Source: Paenalicyclobacillus mengziensis (GTDB taxonomy: Bacteria; Bacillota; Bacilli; Alicyclobacillales; Alicyclobacillaceae). From it: DNA of 64,000 nt. The stretch covers positions 1,178,001-1,242,000 of the forward strand of contig NZ_CP071182.1 of NCBI RefSeq assembly GCF_017298635.1, in the 5' to 3' direction. Both the position numbers and the translations under genes were made by a program. Every line of letters begins with the position of its first letter. The stretch's first letter is position 1. This document shows, in pieces, positions 16,620 to 25,150 of this stretch. Below the pieces are notes generated by a model. That model made no database searches, was not told the DNA's origin, and worked only from the letters and a program-made list of their open reading frames with translations.

Positions 16620-17636
16620 TCACTGACTTGTGGTGTGCATAGCTGTACTCAGAAAGGAGTTGACAACTTTATTGACTTCACTTAAAGAGATGTTCGAATA
16701 CACGACAACGTGTACGTGTGTTTGTGGAAGCGTGAAGACAGCGATAGGTTCCATCGAATTGGTATGTTGATCCAACACTGAGACACCCTGTATCGTGGTG
16801 CTTTGGTAGGTCGTGCTTTTCGTATAGTTAGGTTCTTTTCCCGTTGATTGTGTGACGGTTAGGTATGATGAACCTTTCCTATAGGTGATCTGGTATGACT
16901 CTTGTTTCGAAGTTCCACGGATGTTGATTGCCGATCCTTGGGTGTTTAGTTTGAAACCACTTGGAACGTAAAATAGTCCTGCTTTTACAGGTTTAAAACT
17001 CAATCCGCTTGTTGAATGATTCTCTATATGGATCTCGCTTGGTGTTTGTGTGGCTGGCACGCGAATGCTTGAACAAACTTTCTCCAATTTCTGAAGCGAC
17101 AGCCCTCCGTTAATAGTTGTAACATCGAATAACAGCCCATTTTGTGTAAACTCAATACTTTCTCCACCATCATGCTTTTGCATCGTTGCGTGAATGTTGT
17201 TGCTCAGTGTGATATTGGTTTTCGTGGCTGATGAAGGTACGATATGAAGTTGATTCGGGTGTCCTTCAATAATCGTGAATGCATTCCCATACGATGCAGA
17301 GTAAGAAATGGCATCCCCATTTTGTCTCGTGTTCAAGTAACGAGTTATTTCTGAATGTGTAAGCTGATACCCTGCTGTGTAGCTCGGAAGTAACGGGGTA
17401 AACGGCAGGTATTGCTTGAAATCAAATGCTTCGAGATTCCCAGCCGAGGCTGTCTCATTCGACGTGGGGGTGGTAGTGGGTTTCGTAACTTGTGATAGAT
17501 TCACTTTGTTGCTTTGCGCCGTATTATTGGTGCTTGTAGTTGTTCCATTGTTGGAGATGGAAGCAGGACTATTACACCCCACTAAGGCAAAAAGCGAGAG
17601 TCCCACGATCCCGCTGAATATGGCTTTGCTCTTCAA
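16620..17636 (-). CDS. Lipoprotein, 338 residues
   Basis: TTG start with AAGGAGG about 10 bases upstream. Signal MKSKAIFSGIVGLSLFALVG, then lipobox Cys. After a Thr/Asn linker there are two domains: one from about 70-200 with YLPFTPLLPSYTAGYQLTHS, and a second at about 205-330 with GLFYVPSGFKLNTQGSAINI and ITYRKGSSYLTVTQS. The second has the pattern of DUF4367-like domains (Pro-x-Gly-Phe, Tyr-x-x-Gly, paired short strands). The lipoprotein at 20325 has a similar layout. An ECF-type promoter (TGTAAC-N17-CGTC) is at 17668-17694, so it probably belongs to the regulon. Confidence 0.8.
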   Translation of the reverse strand: MKSKAIFSGIVGLSLFALVGCNSPASISNNGTTTSTNNTAQSNKVNLSQVTKPTTTPTSNETASAGNLEAFDFKQYLPFTPLLPSYTAGYQLTHSEITRYLNTRQNGDAISYSASYGNAFTIIEGHPNQLHIVPSSATKTNITLSNNIHATMQKHDGGESIEFTQNGLLFDVTTINGGLSLQKLEKVCSSIRVPATQTPSEIHIENHSTSGLSFKPVKAGLFYVPSGFKLNTQGSAINIRGTSKQESYQITYRKGSSYLTVTQSTGKEPNYTKSTTYQSTTIQGVSVLDQHTNSMEPIAVFTLPQTHVHVVVYSNISLSEVNKVVNSFLSTAMHTTSQ

Positions 17637-17667
17637 TGATTATGAACCTCCTTATACACCTATTATA

Positions 17668-17694
17668 GACGGGGTAAATTACTTGCCTGTTACA
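17668..17694 (-). promoter_or_regulatory. ECF-type promoter, TGTAAC-N17-CGTC
   Basis: On the minus strand TGTAAC (17689-17694) and CGTC (17668-17671) with a 17-base spacer, 32 bases before the lipoprotein start. A TATAAT also lies just downstream (17661-17666) but has no matching -35. Confidence 0.7.
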
Positions 17695-17874
17695 AGGTCA
17701 GTCTTTTACCATCAAGCATCCGTTTCCGACGGGATAGCAGTAATCCTAATTTTCTTTGTGTTCGTTAAACGGTGCCCTTTTTAAAAGAAGGAGCCGTTCC
17801 TGCGCTTGCTTATCTCTGACTCCACCCCAATCGAATAAAAGTAAAGAAATTCCCAATGTTTGGGTGGTTTAACG

Positions 17875-17903
17875 TTGACACTAATTAGCATCAGATATAT
17901 AAC
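17875..17903 (+). promoter_or_regulatory. SigA-type promoter TTGACA-17-TATAAC
   Basis: Consensus -35 (17875-17880) and a near-consensus -10 (17898-17903), spaced by 17 bases, upstream of the PadR operon. Confidence 0.75.
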
Positions 17904-17918
17904 TATATGTGATATAGT
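17902..17918. promoter_or_regulatory. Palindromic operator ACTATAT-GTG-ATATAGT
   Basis: A perfect inverted repeat with seven-base arms and a three-base centre overlaps the -10 and the expected start of transcription of the PadR gene. PadR regulators commonly repress their own operon through such AT-rich palindromes, so this is probably the autoregulatory site. Confidence 0.65.
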
Positions 17919-17945
17919 AATGTGCGTTTGATGGATTGAGGTGAT

Positions 17946-18299
17946 ATGTTGAGCGAGTCTGTAAATAGCGACTTAATTCGGGGCAACATTGACACCATCA
18001 TTTTGTGTGTCTTGTTAACAAAGGATCACTATGGGTACGAGATCATCAAAGCCATACGCCAACGAAGTGAAGGAGCATACGAACTGAAGGAACCTACGTT
18101 GTATGCATGTCTACGAAGACTCGAAAAACAAAAGATGATCGAGTCGTATTGGGGCGATGAAACACAGGGCGGGAGACGTAAGTATTATCGACTCACAGAC
18201 GATGGAATTTCCTTGTATAAAAGCAATTTGGCTTCATGGGAAGCCGCGCGGGACTTAATCGATCAGTTAATCAAATACCAGGGGGAGGGTACAGAATGA
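17946..18299 (+). CDS. PadR-family transcriptional regulator
   Basis: A 117-residue winged-helix protein. The pattern fits PadR: DTIILCVLLTKDHYGYEIIK, then LKEPTLYACLRRLEKQKMIE (recognition helix) and GGRRKYYRLTDDG (wing). TTG at 17949 is an alternative start better spaced from the GAGGTGA site. It is the first gene of an operon with a HAAS-type membrane protein and a DUF4825 protein, overlapping the next gene by ATGA. A strong SigA promoter and palindrome lie upstream, suggesting autorepression that is lifted by an unknown ligand. Confidence 0.9.
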   Translation: MLSESVNSDLIRGNIDTIILCVLLTKDHYGYEIIKAIRQRSEGAYELKEPTLYACLRRLEKQKMIESYWGDETQGGRRKYYRLTDDGISLYKSNLASWEAARDLIDQLIKYQGEGTE

Positions 18300-18961
18300 A
18301 CGACTTGGAGCGATACGTAAATCGTCTCTTCGCAAAATACGAGAATAAAAAGGGTGTTCAGGAACTACGCGATGAAGTGTTAGCCAATCTCCAGGCACGA
18401 ATTGATGATGAAATGTCGGAGGGTGCGTCTTATCAGGTGGCTTTCGATCGTGCGGTAAAGAGCCTTGGGAACGCGGAATTACTGATTGAGGGCACTGAGC
18501 AAGTTCCGCTAAATCCACTTAAGCGTGAACTGGCTCAACTTGCGGTTTTGTACACTCTGATCCCCTGGATTGTGACGATCCCCTTGCGGTTCTTTCATTC
18601 AGGCGTTCTTGCAAACACAGCACTTACAATTCTCCTTGTCATTGTAGGGGGCGTGTATGTCTTACTGTTGTCCCGTCGAGCCATAGACGGCACAACGAGG
18701 GTTATTAACATTGAGAGTGTTAAAAACACTGCCAGAGCCGTTTGGATTCTTTGGGGTGTTTACGTTGTTATTTCGGAGTGCTTCGTGTTTGGGGCACGCT
18801 TCGCAAGCAACATATGGTTTAGCCGCGCAATTCATATTGATGGACCGTACATGCTTGCAGAACTTATGGTGTCCGTGCTTCTCCCGTTTGTCACTGTGTT
18901 TATCCCGTTGTATTTCACAAGGGTTCGTCGCTTGGTTCAAATATTGGGGGTGTCAGAGTGA
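18296..18961 (+). CDS. HAAS-domain membrane protein
   Basis: The start is the ATG at 18296, overlapping the PadR stop (ATGA) and preceded by GGGGGAGGG. The 221-residue protein has a soluble N-terminal part of about 85 residues (MNDLERYVNRLFAKYENKKG, then LRDEVLANLQARIDDEM) typical of HAAS or permease-prefix domains, which pair with PadR regulators. About four membrane segments follow, between residues 80 and 210. It overlaps the next gene by four bases. It probably couples membrane state to the PadR regulator; substrate unknown. Confidence 0.8.
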   Translation: MNDLERYVNRLFAKYENKKGVQELRDEVLANLQARIDDEMSEGASYQVAFDRAVKSLGNAELLIEGTEQVPLNPLKRELAQLAVLYTLIPWIVTIPLRFFHSGVLANTALTILLVIVGGVYVLLLSRRAIDGTTRVINIESVKNTARAVWILWGVYVVISECFVFGARFASNIWFSRAIHIDGPYMLAELMVSVLLPFVTVFIPLYFTRVRRLVQILGVSE

Positions 18962-19524
18962 CAAAAAGACGAAATATCCTCATTCTGGTTCTCCTTATAA
19001 TTGGCGTGGTTGCCCTCTGCATTGTAGAGGTTGGAATAAAACCAAATATCCGTCGTCAGCAACAGGCATACCTGGTAGCTCAGTTGAATCCGCTGACCAA
19101 TGACTTTGCAAATATCGTTAAGTTCAAGAATCCGTACATGGGTGACAATGCGAATGATGCGAACTTGAATGCAAATTTACCGTTAGCAAATGTTCAACAT
19201 ACGTTTGTCATCCATCCACAAACAAGGGAACTGGATATCCGTTACACCAAGACAGTTCAGGATATTGGACTTACCAAAATTCAACCGAGTTTAGTGTACA
19301 ATGCCACAGCCAATTTTGCCTTAATCGATAATTTGGATTCGATAAAGTTTGAATTTCCAGGAACTTCATACCGTGTCACTCGTGCACAAGTTCAATCTTG
19401 GTACGGAGTCGAGCCTTCAACCCTCGCTAACCAGACAGCTTGGAAACAAAATGTCCAGAGTAAGTTGGAAAATCCACAGTATGTCAAAAATACGTTTCAA
19501 ACGTTTTTTGAGAGCGGTGCTTAA
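18958..19524 (+). CDS. DUF4825-like membrane-anchored protein
   Basis: GTG start overlapping the previous stop. An N-terminal membrane segment (ILILVLLIIGVVALCIVEV) is followed by an outer domain of about 150 residues with KFKNPYMGDNANDANLNANL and ELDIRYTK, which is the pattern of DUF4825 (Asn-Pro-Tyr-x-Gly-Asp-Asn near the start of the domain). In Firmicutes such domains occur on small envelope or sensor proteins. It ends the PadR operon or continues to the next gene, 191 bases on. Function unknown. Confidence 0.75.
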   Translation: MTKRRNILILVLLIIGVVALCIVEVGIKPNIRRQQQAYLVAQLNPLTNDFANIVKFKNPYMGDNANDANLNANLPLANVQHTFVIHPQTRELDIRYTKTVQDIGLTKIQPSLVYNATANFALIDNLDSIKFEFPGTSYRVTRAQVQSWYGVEPSTLANQTAWKQNVQSKLENPQYVKNTFQTFFESGA

Positions 19525-19715
19525 GAGGAAATGTGATGGTTGGATGCATGACCAGAACACAATACAAAATCGGATAAATGAAAGGACGGGGATAGGCAAG
19601 CACATTTGGGGCGTAAGGCGTGCAGGAAAAAGCATACCAACTCTTTGAGGTATGATGGTATGTGTCAGACTCTGGGTACTGGAAATCAAAAATACGTGCG
19701 TGGGGAGGGATGTTT

Positions 19716-20282
19716 GTGAGGAGCAGAGTATGGATAGGTATAGTCACTGTCCTTGTTATCGTGTCGGGAATTTTGGGATACGTTCATCAGCCATACAACG
19801 CGCCACACCCCACTACTCCCAGTTATTTATCCAAGCAACAGATAATCGCAGACATTCAGAAACAGCAACTCACTCAAAACAAGGTGGCTCAAGATATTCG
19901 TGTCATTCACATCGACACGATAGGGAACGAGGGCTTTGGTTTTGCGACTTTTGGCGTGAATGGAAAGCAAGAATTCGCGAGTTTACTGATGTCGGCAAAG
20001 GGTTATGACATGAGTACCTTTACAATGGGGACGGACAAAGCAGTACCCGTTCAATTCAACGCACTCCGAGGAGACGGATTTGAATACGTTACGGGTGGTG
20101 TTTTTGACCATCCCAGTGTTGTCAGTGCGGTCATGATCTGGTCAGATGGGACTGCGGTGACTGTTCCAGTTCAGCAGGGTTTCTTTTGGTATGAGAATAA
20201 GGTTCAGAAGCCTACGGATGCTCATGTGAAACAATTGATTGGTATTACAAAAAATGGGACGATTGTTCAGATCCAGAGATAA
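19716..20282 (+). CDS. Membrane-anchored extracytoplasmic protein
   Basis: The GTG at 19716 has GGGGAGGG six bases upstream; ATG at 19710 is too close to it, and a longer frame starts at 19662. The 188-residue product has one N-terminal membrane segment (VWIGIVTVLVIVSGILGYV) and a beta-rich outer domain of about 150 residues, with FGFATFGVNGKQEFASLL and TAVTVPVQQGFFWYENKV. The latter stretch resembles sequences in proteins reporting on secreted peptide or sigma signals, but no family is certain. It lies between the PadR operon and the 20325 lipoprotein, 42 bases upstream of it, probably in one transcript. Confidence 0.7.
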   Translation: MRSRVWIGIVTVLVIVSGILGYVHQPYNAPHPTTPSYLSKQQIIADIQKQQLTQNKVAQDIRVIHIDTIGNEGFGFATFGVNGKQEFASLLMSAKGYDMSTFTMGTDKAVPVQFNALRGDGFEYVTGGVFDHPSVVSAVMIWSDGTAVTVPVQQGFFWYENKVQKPTDAHVKQLIGITKNGTIVQIQR

Positions 20283-20324
20283 ACAAATGGTTGAAGGGTA
20301 TTGCAGTAGGAAGGGGTACAAAAC

Positions 20325-21374
20325 ATGCACAGTAGTCGGTTCGCCAAGGGAATAGCAGGAGTCCTTGCAATCACATTCCTTTTGTCTGGGTGTGCAACGA
20401 CGCACCCTTCAAATCAGAGAAACTCGACCAATGCCATATCACAGCCACAAAGCCCTCCGTATGACTACAAGTCACTTCTTGGATTTCAGCCCGTGTTGCC
20501 AACCAAGAACTTTCAGCTAAAGCAGGTTACGTCATATGTATTCAAGTATGTGAATCCTCCGTGGGGTAAGGTCAATCCGAAGGTGATGGAGACATGGGGG
20601 AACGGTACGGCTTATGATGCCATGTATATCTCACCAGATGGCAGTGGGAAGTCCTTCACCGTAATGGAGACATCCATCGATTCAAGTAATCCTCCGAACG
20701 TTGGGTCAGCGTGGAAGACGGTTCATCAAAATGGCGCAACCTTGTTTGAAAATGACATCAAAGGAGGGCTTGGGAATACGGTCGCCACTATCAAACAGGG
20801 CGTGCTCTACGTCGTCACATTTGCGAACTCCTTCGCCCAGACCCAACTCGAACAGATAATCGAATCTCTGAGTGTCCCAGTGCAGACGGCTCCCGAAATG
20901 ATAAAGGCGCAGACATTTGGATTTAAACAAGCACCAACTGCCGTACCTTTTACATCATTGGTTCCGAAAAGCATTCCTTTTAAGTCGGACACACGAACTG
21001 CTGTAGGTGAAGATGTCAGAAATCCGAGTAACAAGGGTAATTCTCATACGATGGGTAGACTTATTTTGACATACAGCCACGGTCAAACCCAACTCAAAAT
21101 CCTGGAAGCTATCGGTATGAAGTACATTAACCCCAATATTATCAAGGCTCCAAATGGTGTGAAGGTTACTTTACGTGATGGGAACGCGGCGGTTTACATT
21201 GACGGAGGTTCCAACGTTTCCATGGTTGACGGCGGAAGTCCCAACCGTAAAGTTTTAACATGGAATCTAAATAACGGTGTGAACGTGACCATTGTCGGGT
21301 CCAGTGATCTCACCGAAGACAACTTGATAGCGGTTGCCAACTCGTTAGAAACCACTGGAAAGAAGAAGTCATAA
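20325..21374 (+). CDS. Lipoprotein, 349 residues
   Basis: ATG with AAGGGG upstream. Signal MHSSRFAKGIAGVLAITFLL then lipobox SGC. The folded part shows YDYKSLLGFQPVLPTKNFQL near residue 45, and further on VPFTSLVPKSIPFKSDTRTA. The layout matches the 16620 lipoprotein (FKQYLPFTPLLPSYTAGYQL near the start, then a second Pro-x-x-Pro-Phe domain), so the two are probably distant paralogues. It has no ECF-type promoter of its own and likely follows the upstream gene. Confidence 0.75.
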   Translation: MHSSRFAKGIAGVLAITFLLSGCATTHPSNQRNSTNAISQPQSPPYDYKSLLGFQPVLPTKNFQLKQVTSYVFKYVNPPWGKVNPKVMETWGNGTAYDAMYISPDGSGKSFTVMETSIDSSNPPNVGSAWKTVHQNGATLFENDIKGGLGNTVATIKQGVLYVVTFANSFAQTQLEQIIESLSVPVQTAPEMIKAQTFGFKQAPTAVPFTSLVPKSIPFKSDTRTAVGEDVRNPSNKGNSHTMGRLILTYSHGQTQLKILEAIGMKYINPNIIKAPNGVKVTLRDGNAAVYIDGGSNVSMVDGGSPNRKVLTWNLNNGVNVTIVGSSDLTEDNLIAVANSLETTGKKKS

Positions 21375-21475
21375 AATCAAGGGGTCTATGGGAATAGGTT
21401 GAGGAAGACGTACCCCTCGTGAGCGGTTTTGCATGGTCGCGGTAACAGAGTAATGTCCGATCGGGGTGAAGGACA

Positions 21476-21853
21476 TTGAAGACGGTTAGAGTTGTATTAT
21501 TTGCTTTGTTGTTGGTGTTTCTGGGTGTAGTCAGTTTCTTTTGTGGGCTTGCGCTCTGGTTCTTTTCGAGTGTTCATGGAGGATTTGACACCGAGTTACG
21601 ACTTCGACCTCCATTGTGGGTGTTTTTGAACATACTTTCATTTGTCATCATGACATTAGTCCCAACTTTCTGGATTTTTGCATTGCCAACCTATTATGCT
21701 TGGCGAAGAGGATGGGCGAAAATGTGGCGAGTCATTACGACTGCCTGTCTGGTAATAGTGTTGGCTTTTGACGTTTATTTTCTATTCGCAATCTTGCTAA
21801 CATCTTTTGTCTTCACTTCTTGGGTTCCGTGGATGCCCTGGAAGAATTTTTAG
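21476..21853 (+). CDS. Small membrane protein, three TM segments
   Basis: TTG start following a GGGGTGAAGG stretch. The 125-residue product has hydrophobic segments at about residues 4-30, 47-70 and 84-110, with a basic loop (YAWRRGWAKMWRV) between the second and third. No known family. It is 15 bases before the next gene, so the two are likely one transcript. Confidence 0.65.
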   Translation: MKTVRVVLFALLLVFLGVVSFFCGLALWFFSSVHGGFDTELRLRPPLWVFLNILSFVIMTLVPTFWIFALPTYYAWRRGWAKMWRVITTACLVIVLAFDVYFLFAILLTSFVFTSWVPWMPWKNF

Positions 21854-21868
21854 CAAGGAGATGGTCTT

Positions 21869-22174
21869 GTGATGGGCATCAAGTGGATTCATGGACGTTA
21901 TAAAGAGGACAGCAGAGTCTTTGATTCAGACTTTCAAGCCGAGGAATGGGCAGATTCCCTGTACTCCGACATTGTAGGTGAAGGATTCGTTCACGTCGGC
22001 TATGCTACGCCAGATAAGAAGGTCGCAGACTTCCTGATCCGCCACATACCGCGTTGGGCGGAATTTGTGAGAACGGGTAATCCATCGCTTCCCCCTGTAA
22101 CCGCAGGCACATCCACAGATACGCTCGATGGACAGCCACTATACAAGGTTTGGATTGAGCCAAAGCAGGCGTAA
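21869..22174 (+). CDS. Hypothetical cytoplasmic protein, 101 residues
   Basis: GTG at 21869 (or ATG at 21872) follows AAGGAGATGG. A small soluble protein, rich in aromatic and acidic residues (KWIHGRYKEDSRVFDSDFQA), without signal or membrane segment. Not recognised. It ends just before a convergent membrane-protein gene. Confidence 0.6.
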   Translation: MMGIKWIHGRYKEDSRVFDSDFQAEEWADSLYSDIVGEGFVHVGYATPDKKVADFLIRHIPRWAEFVRTGNPSLPPVTAGTSTDTLDGQPLYKVWIEPKQA

Positions 22175-22194
22175 GTCAGACGTGGGACATGGGA

Positions 22195-22815
22195 TTACGG
22201 AAGGTCTTTCGCTTGCAGACTGAGCCACTGCCCTTTCTGGCGGAGTGCAATAAGATATGGATAACGCCAGAAAGAGAGCAGTGGTACGAAGACACCCAGT
22301 AAGATTCCTGCTTCACATAGACCTTGTACGGCATTGGCTTTGTTGATGGCGTTTACGGCTCGGTGTATCTCCATGAGATTGATGATCACGATAAATACGA
22401 TCATGAACAATCCCACAACTGTCAGAGCTTTCATGAGGGACATGGAGCGTGGGGATCTCTTGTGAAGTTGCCACGTCCCTGCAAAGTCTCCGTCTTCAAT
22501 GACGCAGATTGAATTGAGTGTATCCATTCGGAAGTTGACCAGTGTTTTCGCATTGGATAGACGTTGAATGGTAGGCATCCATATTACGATTACCAGAAAC
22601 AGCCATGGAATGTCAAAATGAAACCAATTTGGTACTGCCCCTTGCATGGATGATAGTCGGAACGTTCCTGTCAAAGCCCATATGAGCAAGCCAATCAAGA
22701 CGAGGCAATACAGGATGAAAAGCGGTATTTTTGTGTATGAGTAAACACGGGCGTGTCCCACTTCTAACAACCCCTCTCCATTACTCCTCACGACGGTTTG
22801 ACCACCTTCGTCCAC
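22195..22815 (-). CDS. Membrane protein, about four TM segments
   Basis: GTG start inside the 3' end of the lipoprotein gene to its right (28-base overlap), with AAGGTG eight bases upstream. Two in-frame GTG/TTG codons further in are also possible starts. The 206-residue protein has hydrophobic segments at about 28-50, 65-85, 128-150 and 165-185. A soluble loop between the second and third pairs includes TLNSICVIEDGDFAGTWQLH. Translationally coupled to the lipoprotein, so the two may act together. No family recognised. Confidence 0.65.
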   Translation of the reverse strand: MDEGGQTVVRSNGEGLLEVGHARVYSYTKIPLFILYCLVLIGLLIWALTGTFRLSSMQGAVPNWFHFDIPWLFLVIVIWMPTIQRLSNAKTLVNFRMDTLNSICVIEDGDFAGTWQLHKRSPRSMSLMKALTVVGLFMIVFIVIINLMEIHRAVNAINKANAVQGLCEAGILLGVFVPLLSFWRYPYLIALRQKGQWLSLQAKDLP

Positions 22816-23327
22816 AGCACTTTCACCTTGCCCTGATTCCCCTGGGTCGCCATTATCACAAAACGCCAGTCTACAGGGTTCACTGGACTTTCAGTACGCG
22901 CGACAAATCGAGCGGATGCTTTGTTTGCATTCACGACATTGAACCAGTTGTTTGGAACGCGGGTGGTCGATATCGGCTGTAACCCAAGGGATTTCAGGAC
23001 AGGGTTTTCGACGCTCAGATTAAACCAGCCACCATAAGCAAAGTTGTTGGCATTGTCGCTTTCCAAGTCAATCACGGGAGCGGTTTTATCTGTCACAATG
23101 AGGAACACTTCGGTCTTTCCAGGGTCGAAGTTCTGATTCCATTTCGTCACAGTGACCTGAAACTGCGCTTGGTATTGGCTCTTCGGAGCCGTTACGAAAG
23201 GAGTCGCATTGTCCATCGAAAATGAGACTTCGTAATCACTTGGTTTCGGTGCGGGTTTTGGGAAAATCGAGCAACCTGTAAGCATCAGGCAAGCCATCAC
23301 TGAAATTGCGAATGCTCCTCGCTTCAT
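22788..23327 (-). CDS. Lipoprotein, 179 residues
   Basis: The ATG at 23327 follows AAGGAAGG. Signal MKRGAFAISVMACLMLTG with lipobox Cys, so it is membrane-anchored outside. Mature part is beta-rich: YEVSFSMDNATPFVTAPKSQ, then KTEVFLIVTDKTAPVIDLES, ending with a Lys-rich strand. No family recognised. It overlaps the downstream membrane-protein gene and the pair may form a two-gene unit. Confidence 0.7.
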   Translation of the reverse strand: MKRGAFAISVMACLMLTGCSIFPKPAPKPSDYEVSFSMDNATPFVTAPKSQYQAQFQVTVTKWNQNFDPGKTEVFLIVTDKTAPVIDLESDNANNFAYGGWFNLSVENPVLKSLGLQPISTTRVPNNWFNVVNANKASARFVARTESPVNPVDWRFVIMATQGNQGKVKVLWTKVVKPS

Positions 23328-23526
23328 CTCATCCCGACCTTCCTTAGTTGACCCGAACATGCAGGGGTACTTGTGTTACGAAGGGCTACAGAGAGAACTC
23401 CTGAAATCCCTCTGCTCCCTGTTACAAGTGTTGGGAGGCACGTACCCAGTCCGCTTTGAATATACGGCACATTCTTTTACCCATTCCAGAAACACTAACC
23501 AAAATTGTATCAGGCTGGTGTCGGAA

Positions 23527-23847
23527 ATGAGAAGAGCTTTTGTTGCACTGATCCTTTCGTTGTTATGCATGCTAACCCCTGTTCCCGCTTTTGCCCAGGC
23601 ATCCCATGAACAGGTGTTAGAACACGCTCTGTTGCACCAGTATTCAAACCAAATTCTTGACCGTATCCAGTCGCGGAAGTATTGTGCGCGGGTGCTCAAT
23701 ATCCAGGAAACCTCGATGGATAGTGGAGCATCAGGAAAAAGCTTCGAAACAGTCATTGGTGTCGTTTCTCAAGATATTCAGGGACGCTGGGAGTACCTTC
23801 GAATGACCGTTGTCGATGATGTGATGGGAGTGAGAGTGACACAGTAA
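23527..23847 (+). CDS. Small secreted protein, 106 residues
   Basis: The ATG at 23527 begins a Sec signal (MRRAFVALILSLLCML, cleavage near AFA-QA). The mature part of about 80 residues has a helical start (EQVLEHALLHQYSNQILDRI), then VIGVVSQDIQGRWEYLRMTV. This layout, a helix followed by a strand pair with WEYLRMTVVDD, is shared in outline with the split gene at 24453 and the DUF3888-like gene at 26255. The ribosome binding site is weak. Part of a cluster of small secreted proteins from 23.5 to 27.3 kb. Confidence 0.6.
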   Translation: MRRAFVALILSLLCMLTPVPAFAQASHEQVLEHALLHQYSNQILDRIQSRKYCARVLNIQETSMDSGASGKSFETVIGVVSQDIQGRWEYLRMTVVDDVMGVRVTQ

Positions 23848-23904
23848 TCGCGGCAGTCGGGTCTGACGGAAAAGAAAGCCAAGCAACTTTGTGCAGGTGA
23901 ACCC

Positions 23905-24456
23905 TTGTCTGAGCATTATCCACTTCGCGGTCACTTCCCGCCGCGATACGTGTATGAAACGGTAAAGGAGGCAGAACAACTCCCATCGCGGTACATCAAC
24001 CTCATTAACGAGAAGAGATACGATGAAGCACTGTCTCTGCTGTCACCGCAACTCAGACGGGCATACAGCGGACCTGCTGGGGAACAGGCACTACACAATA
24101 TCCAACACATGCGGCTTATCAAGCTGGTGGATATCACACCCATCAAGCCCGTCGTGAGGTATCTGCCCAGGCACTATGCCATCAAGACATATGGAGCCAT
24201 CATTGACACGCAGGTGTACGACCCCAAGCCATTTGCTACGTGCCCTGGGGCAATTGGGATACAGGTGAACAAGTTTGAGGTTATCAAATACACGCCAGAG
24301 TCTCCTTGGTTCATCGATGGACAAAGCGGAGTACCGCCAGCAACAGCCAAACGGTGGGGGCTGGATATCGGGAAAAACGACTTTGATTTCTGTCGGAGAT
24401 ATAGTGAAGGTTCGCAAGGAAATAGAGCAGATGGGACAGAGGTGAATGTGGGTTGA
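23905..24456 (+). CDS. Hypothetical protein, 183 residues
   Basis: TTG start six bases after CAGGTG. No signal peptide or membrane segment is visible. Near residue 30 it has INLINEKRYDEALSLLSPQL, a helical pattern seen in small alpha/beta proteins that follow secretion signals (for example DUF4829-like), but the assignment is uncertain. It lies inside the secreted-protein cluster and overlaps the next gene by four bases. It may be a secreted protein that has lost its signal, or the true start may be missed. Confidence 0.5.
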   Translation: MSEHYPLRGHFPPRYVYETVKEAEQLPSRYINLINEKRYDEALSLLSPQLRRAYSGPAGEQALHNIQHMRLIKLVDITPIKPVVRYLPRHYAIKTYGAIIDTQVYDPKPFATCPGAIGIQVNKFEVIKYTPESPWFIDGQSGVPPATAKRWGLDIGKNDFDFCRRYSEGSQGNRADGTEVNVG

Positions 24457-25115
24457 AGCGAACAGGTTTGGCTGTCATATTGGGTTGGCTGATTAGCGGT
24501 GTGATGGTGGTTGCTAATCCACAGACTGCATCGGCAATAGGTAGAAACCAGGTTCAGGCATCAAAGGTGCAATCAGAGCTACAGTTACAGCAGTATGTCG
24601 AACAATACATCAACCATCGGTTGGCGATGCTCAGAGCGTGGAATCCGCCATGGACGTGGGCAATCTACGATTTCAAGGTACTGGGTCACGAATCCATCGG
24701 AGAGCGCGATTATGTGCTCGGAACGTGCTACTGAAACGGAAGAAAATCGATGGTCTATGCTGTAGCACTCAGGGCGCACTACGGCGGATGGCGTGGGTGC
24801 GGCTGGGGTGTATCACCGATTAAGGACAAACCAGATCCCGTTTATTGGTCAATGATGGCATATACATATGAAGTTGTTGTGATGGGGATGGTAACAGACC
24901 CCTCGATTTCAAAGGTGCGACTATACTTGGCGAAACCAAGAGTTCCGACCTCTGAATTACCAGTGAACAAGAATGGATTTTTCCTGTCTATCATCGACAC
25001 GAAGGAACCGTATCCCCGCCCGAAAGGGGTACTGGTTGAGGGATTGGATTATGCAAACAACGTTGTGTATTCACCATCTTACGCAAAGTTGTTCAAGAGT
25101 AGATGGGGGAGTTGA
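24453..25115 (+). pseudogene. Secreted protein gene split by in-frame TGA
   Basis: The frame starts with a signal peptide (MKRTGLAVILGWLISGVMVV, cleavage near ASA) and ends after 93 residues at TGA 24732-24734, right after LGTCY. The same frame continues without a stop for 127 more codons (NGRKSMVYAVALRAHYGGWRG and onward). The two parts fit as one protein of about 220 residues; a Trp codon TGG changed to TGA would explain it. ATG at 24750 has no ribosome binding site. The 5' end overlaps the previous gene by four bases. The protein would resemble its secreted neighbours. Confidence 0.7.
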
Positions 25116-25150
25116 TTGATGGAGCGTTTCTTGCACATTCGATCCTGCGT

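Noticed and set aside
24732..24734. Selenocysteine at the TGA in the 24453 gene
   Set aside because: No selenocysteine insertion element directly after it and no redox motif; a nonsense mutation is simpler.
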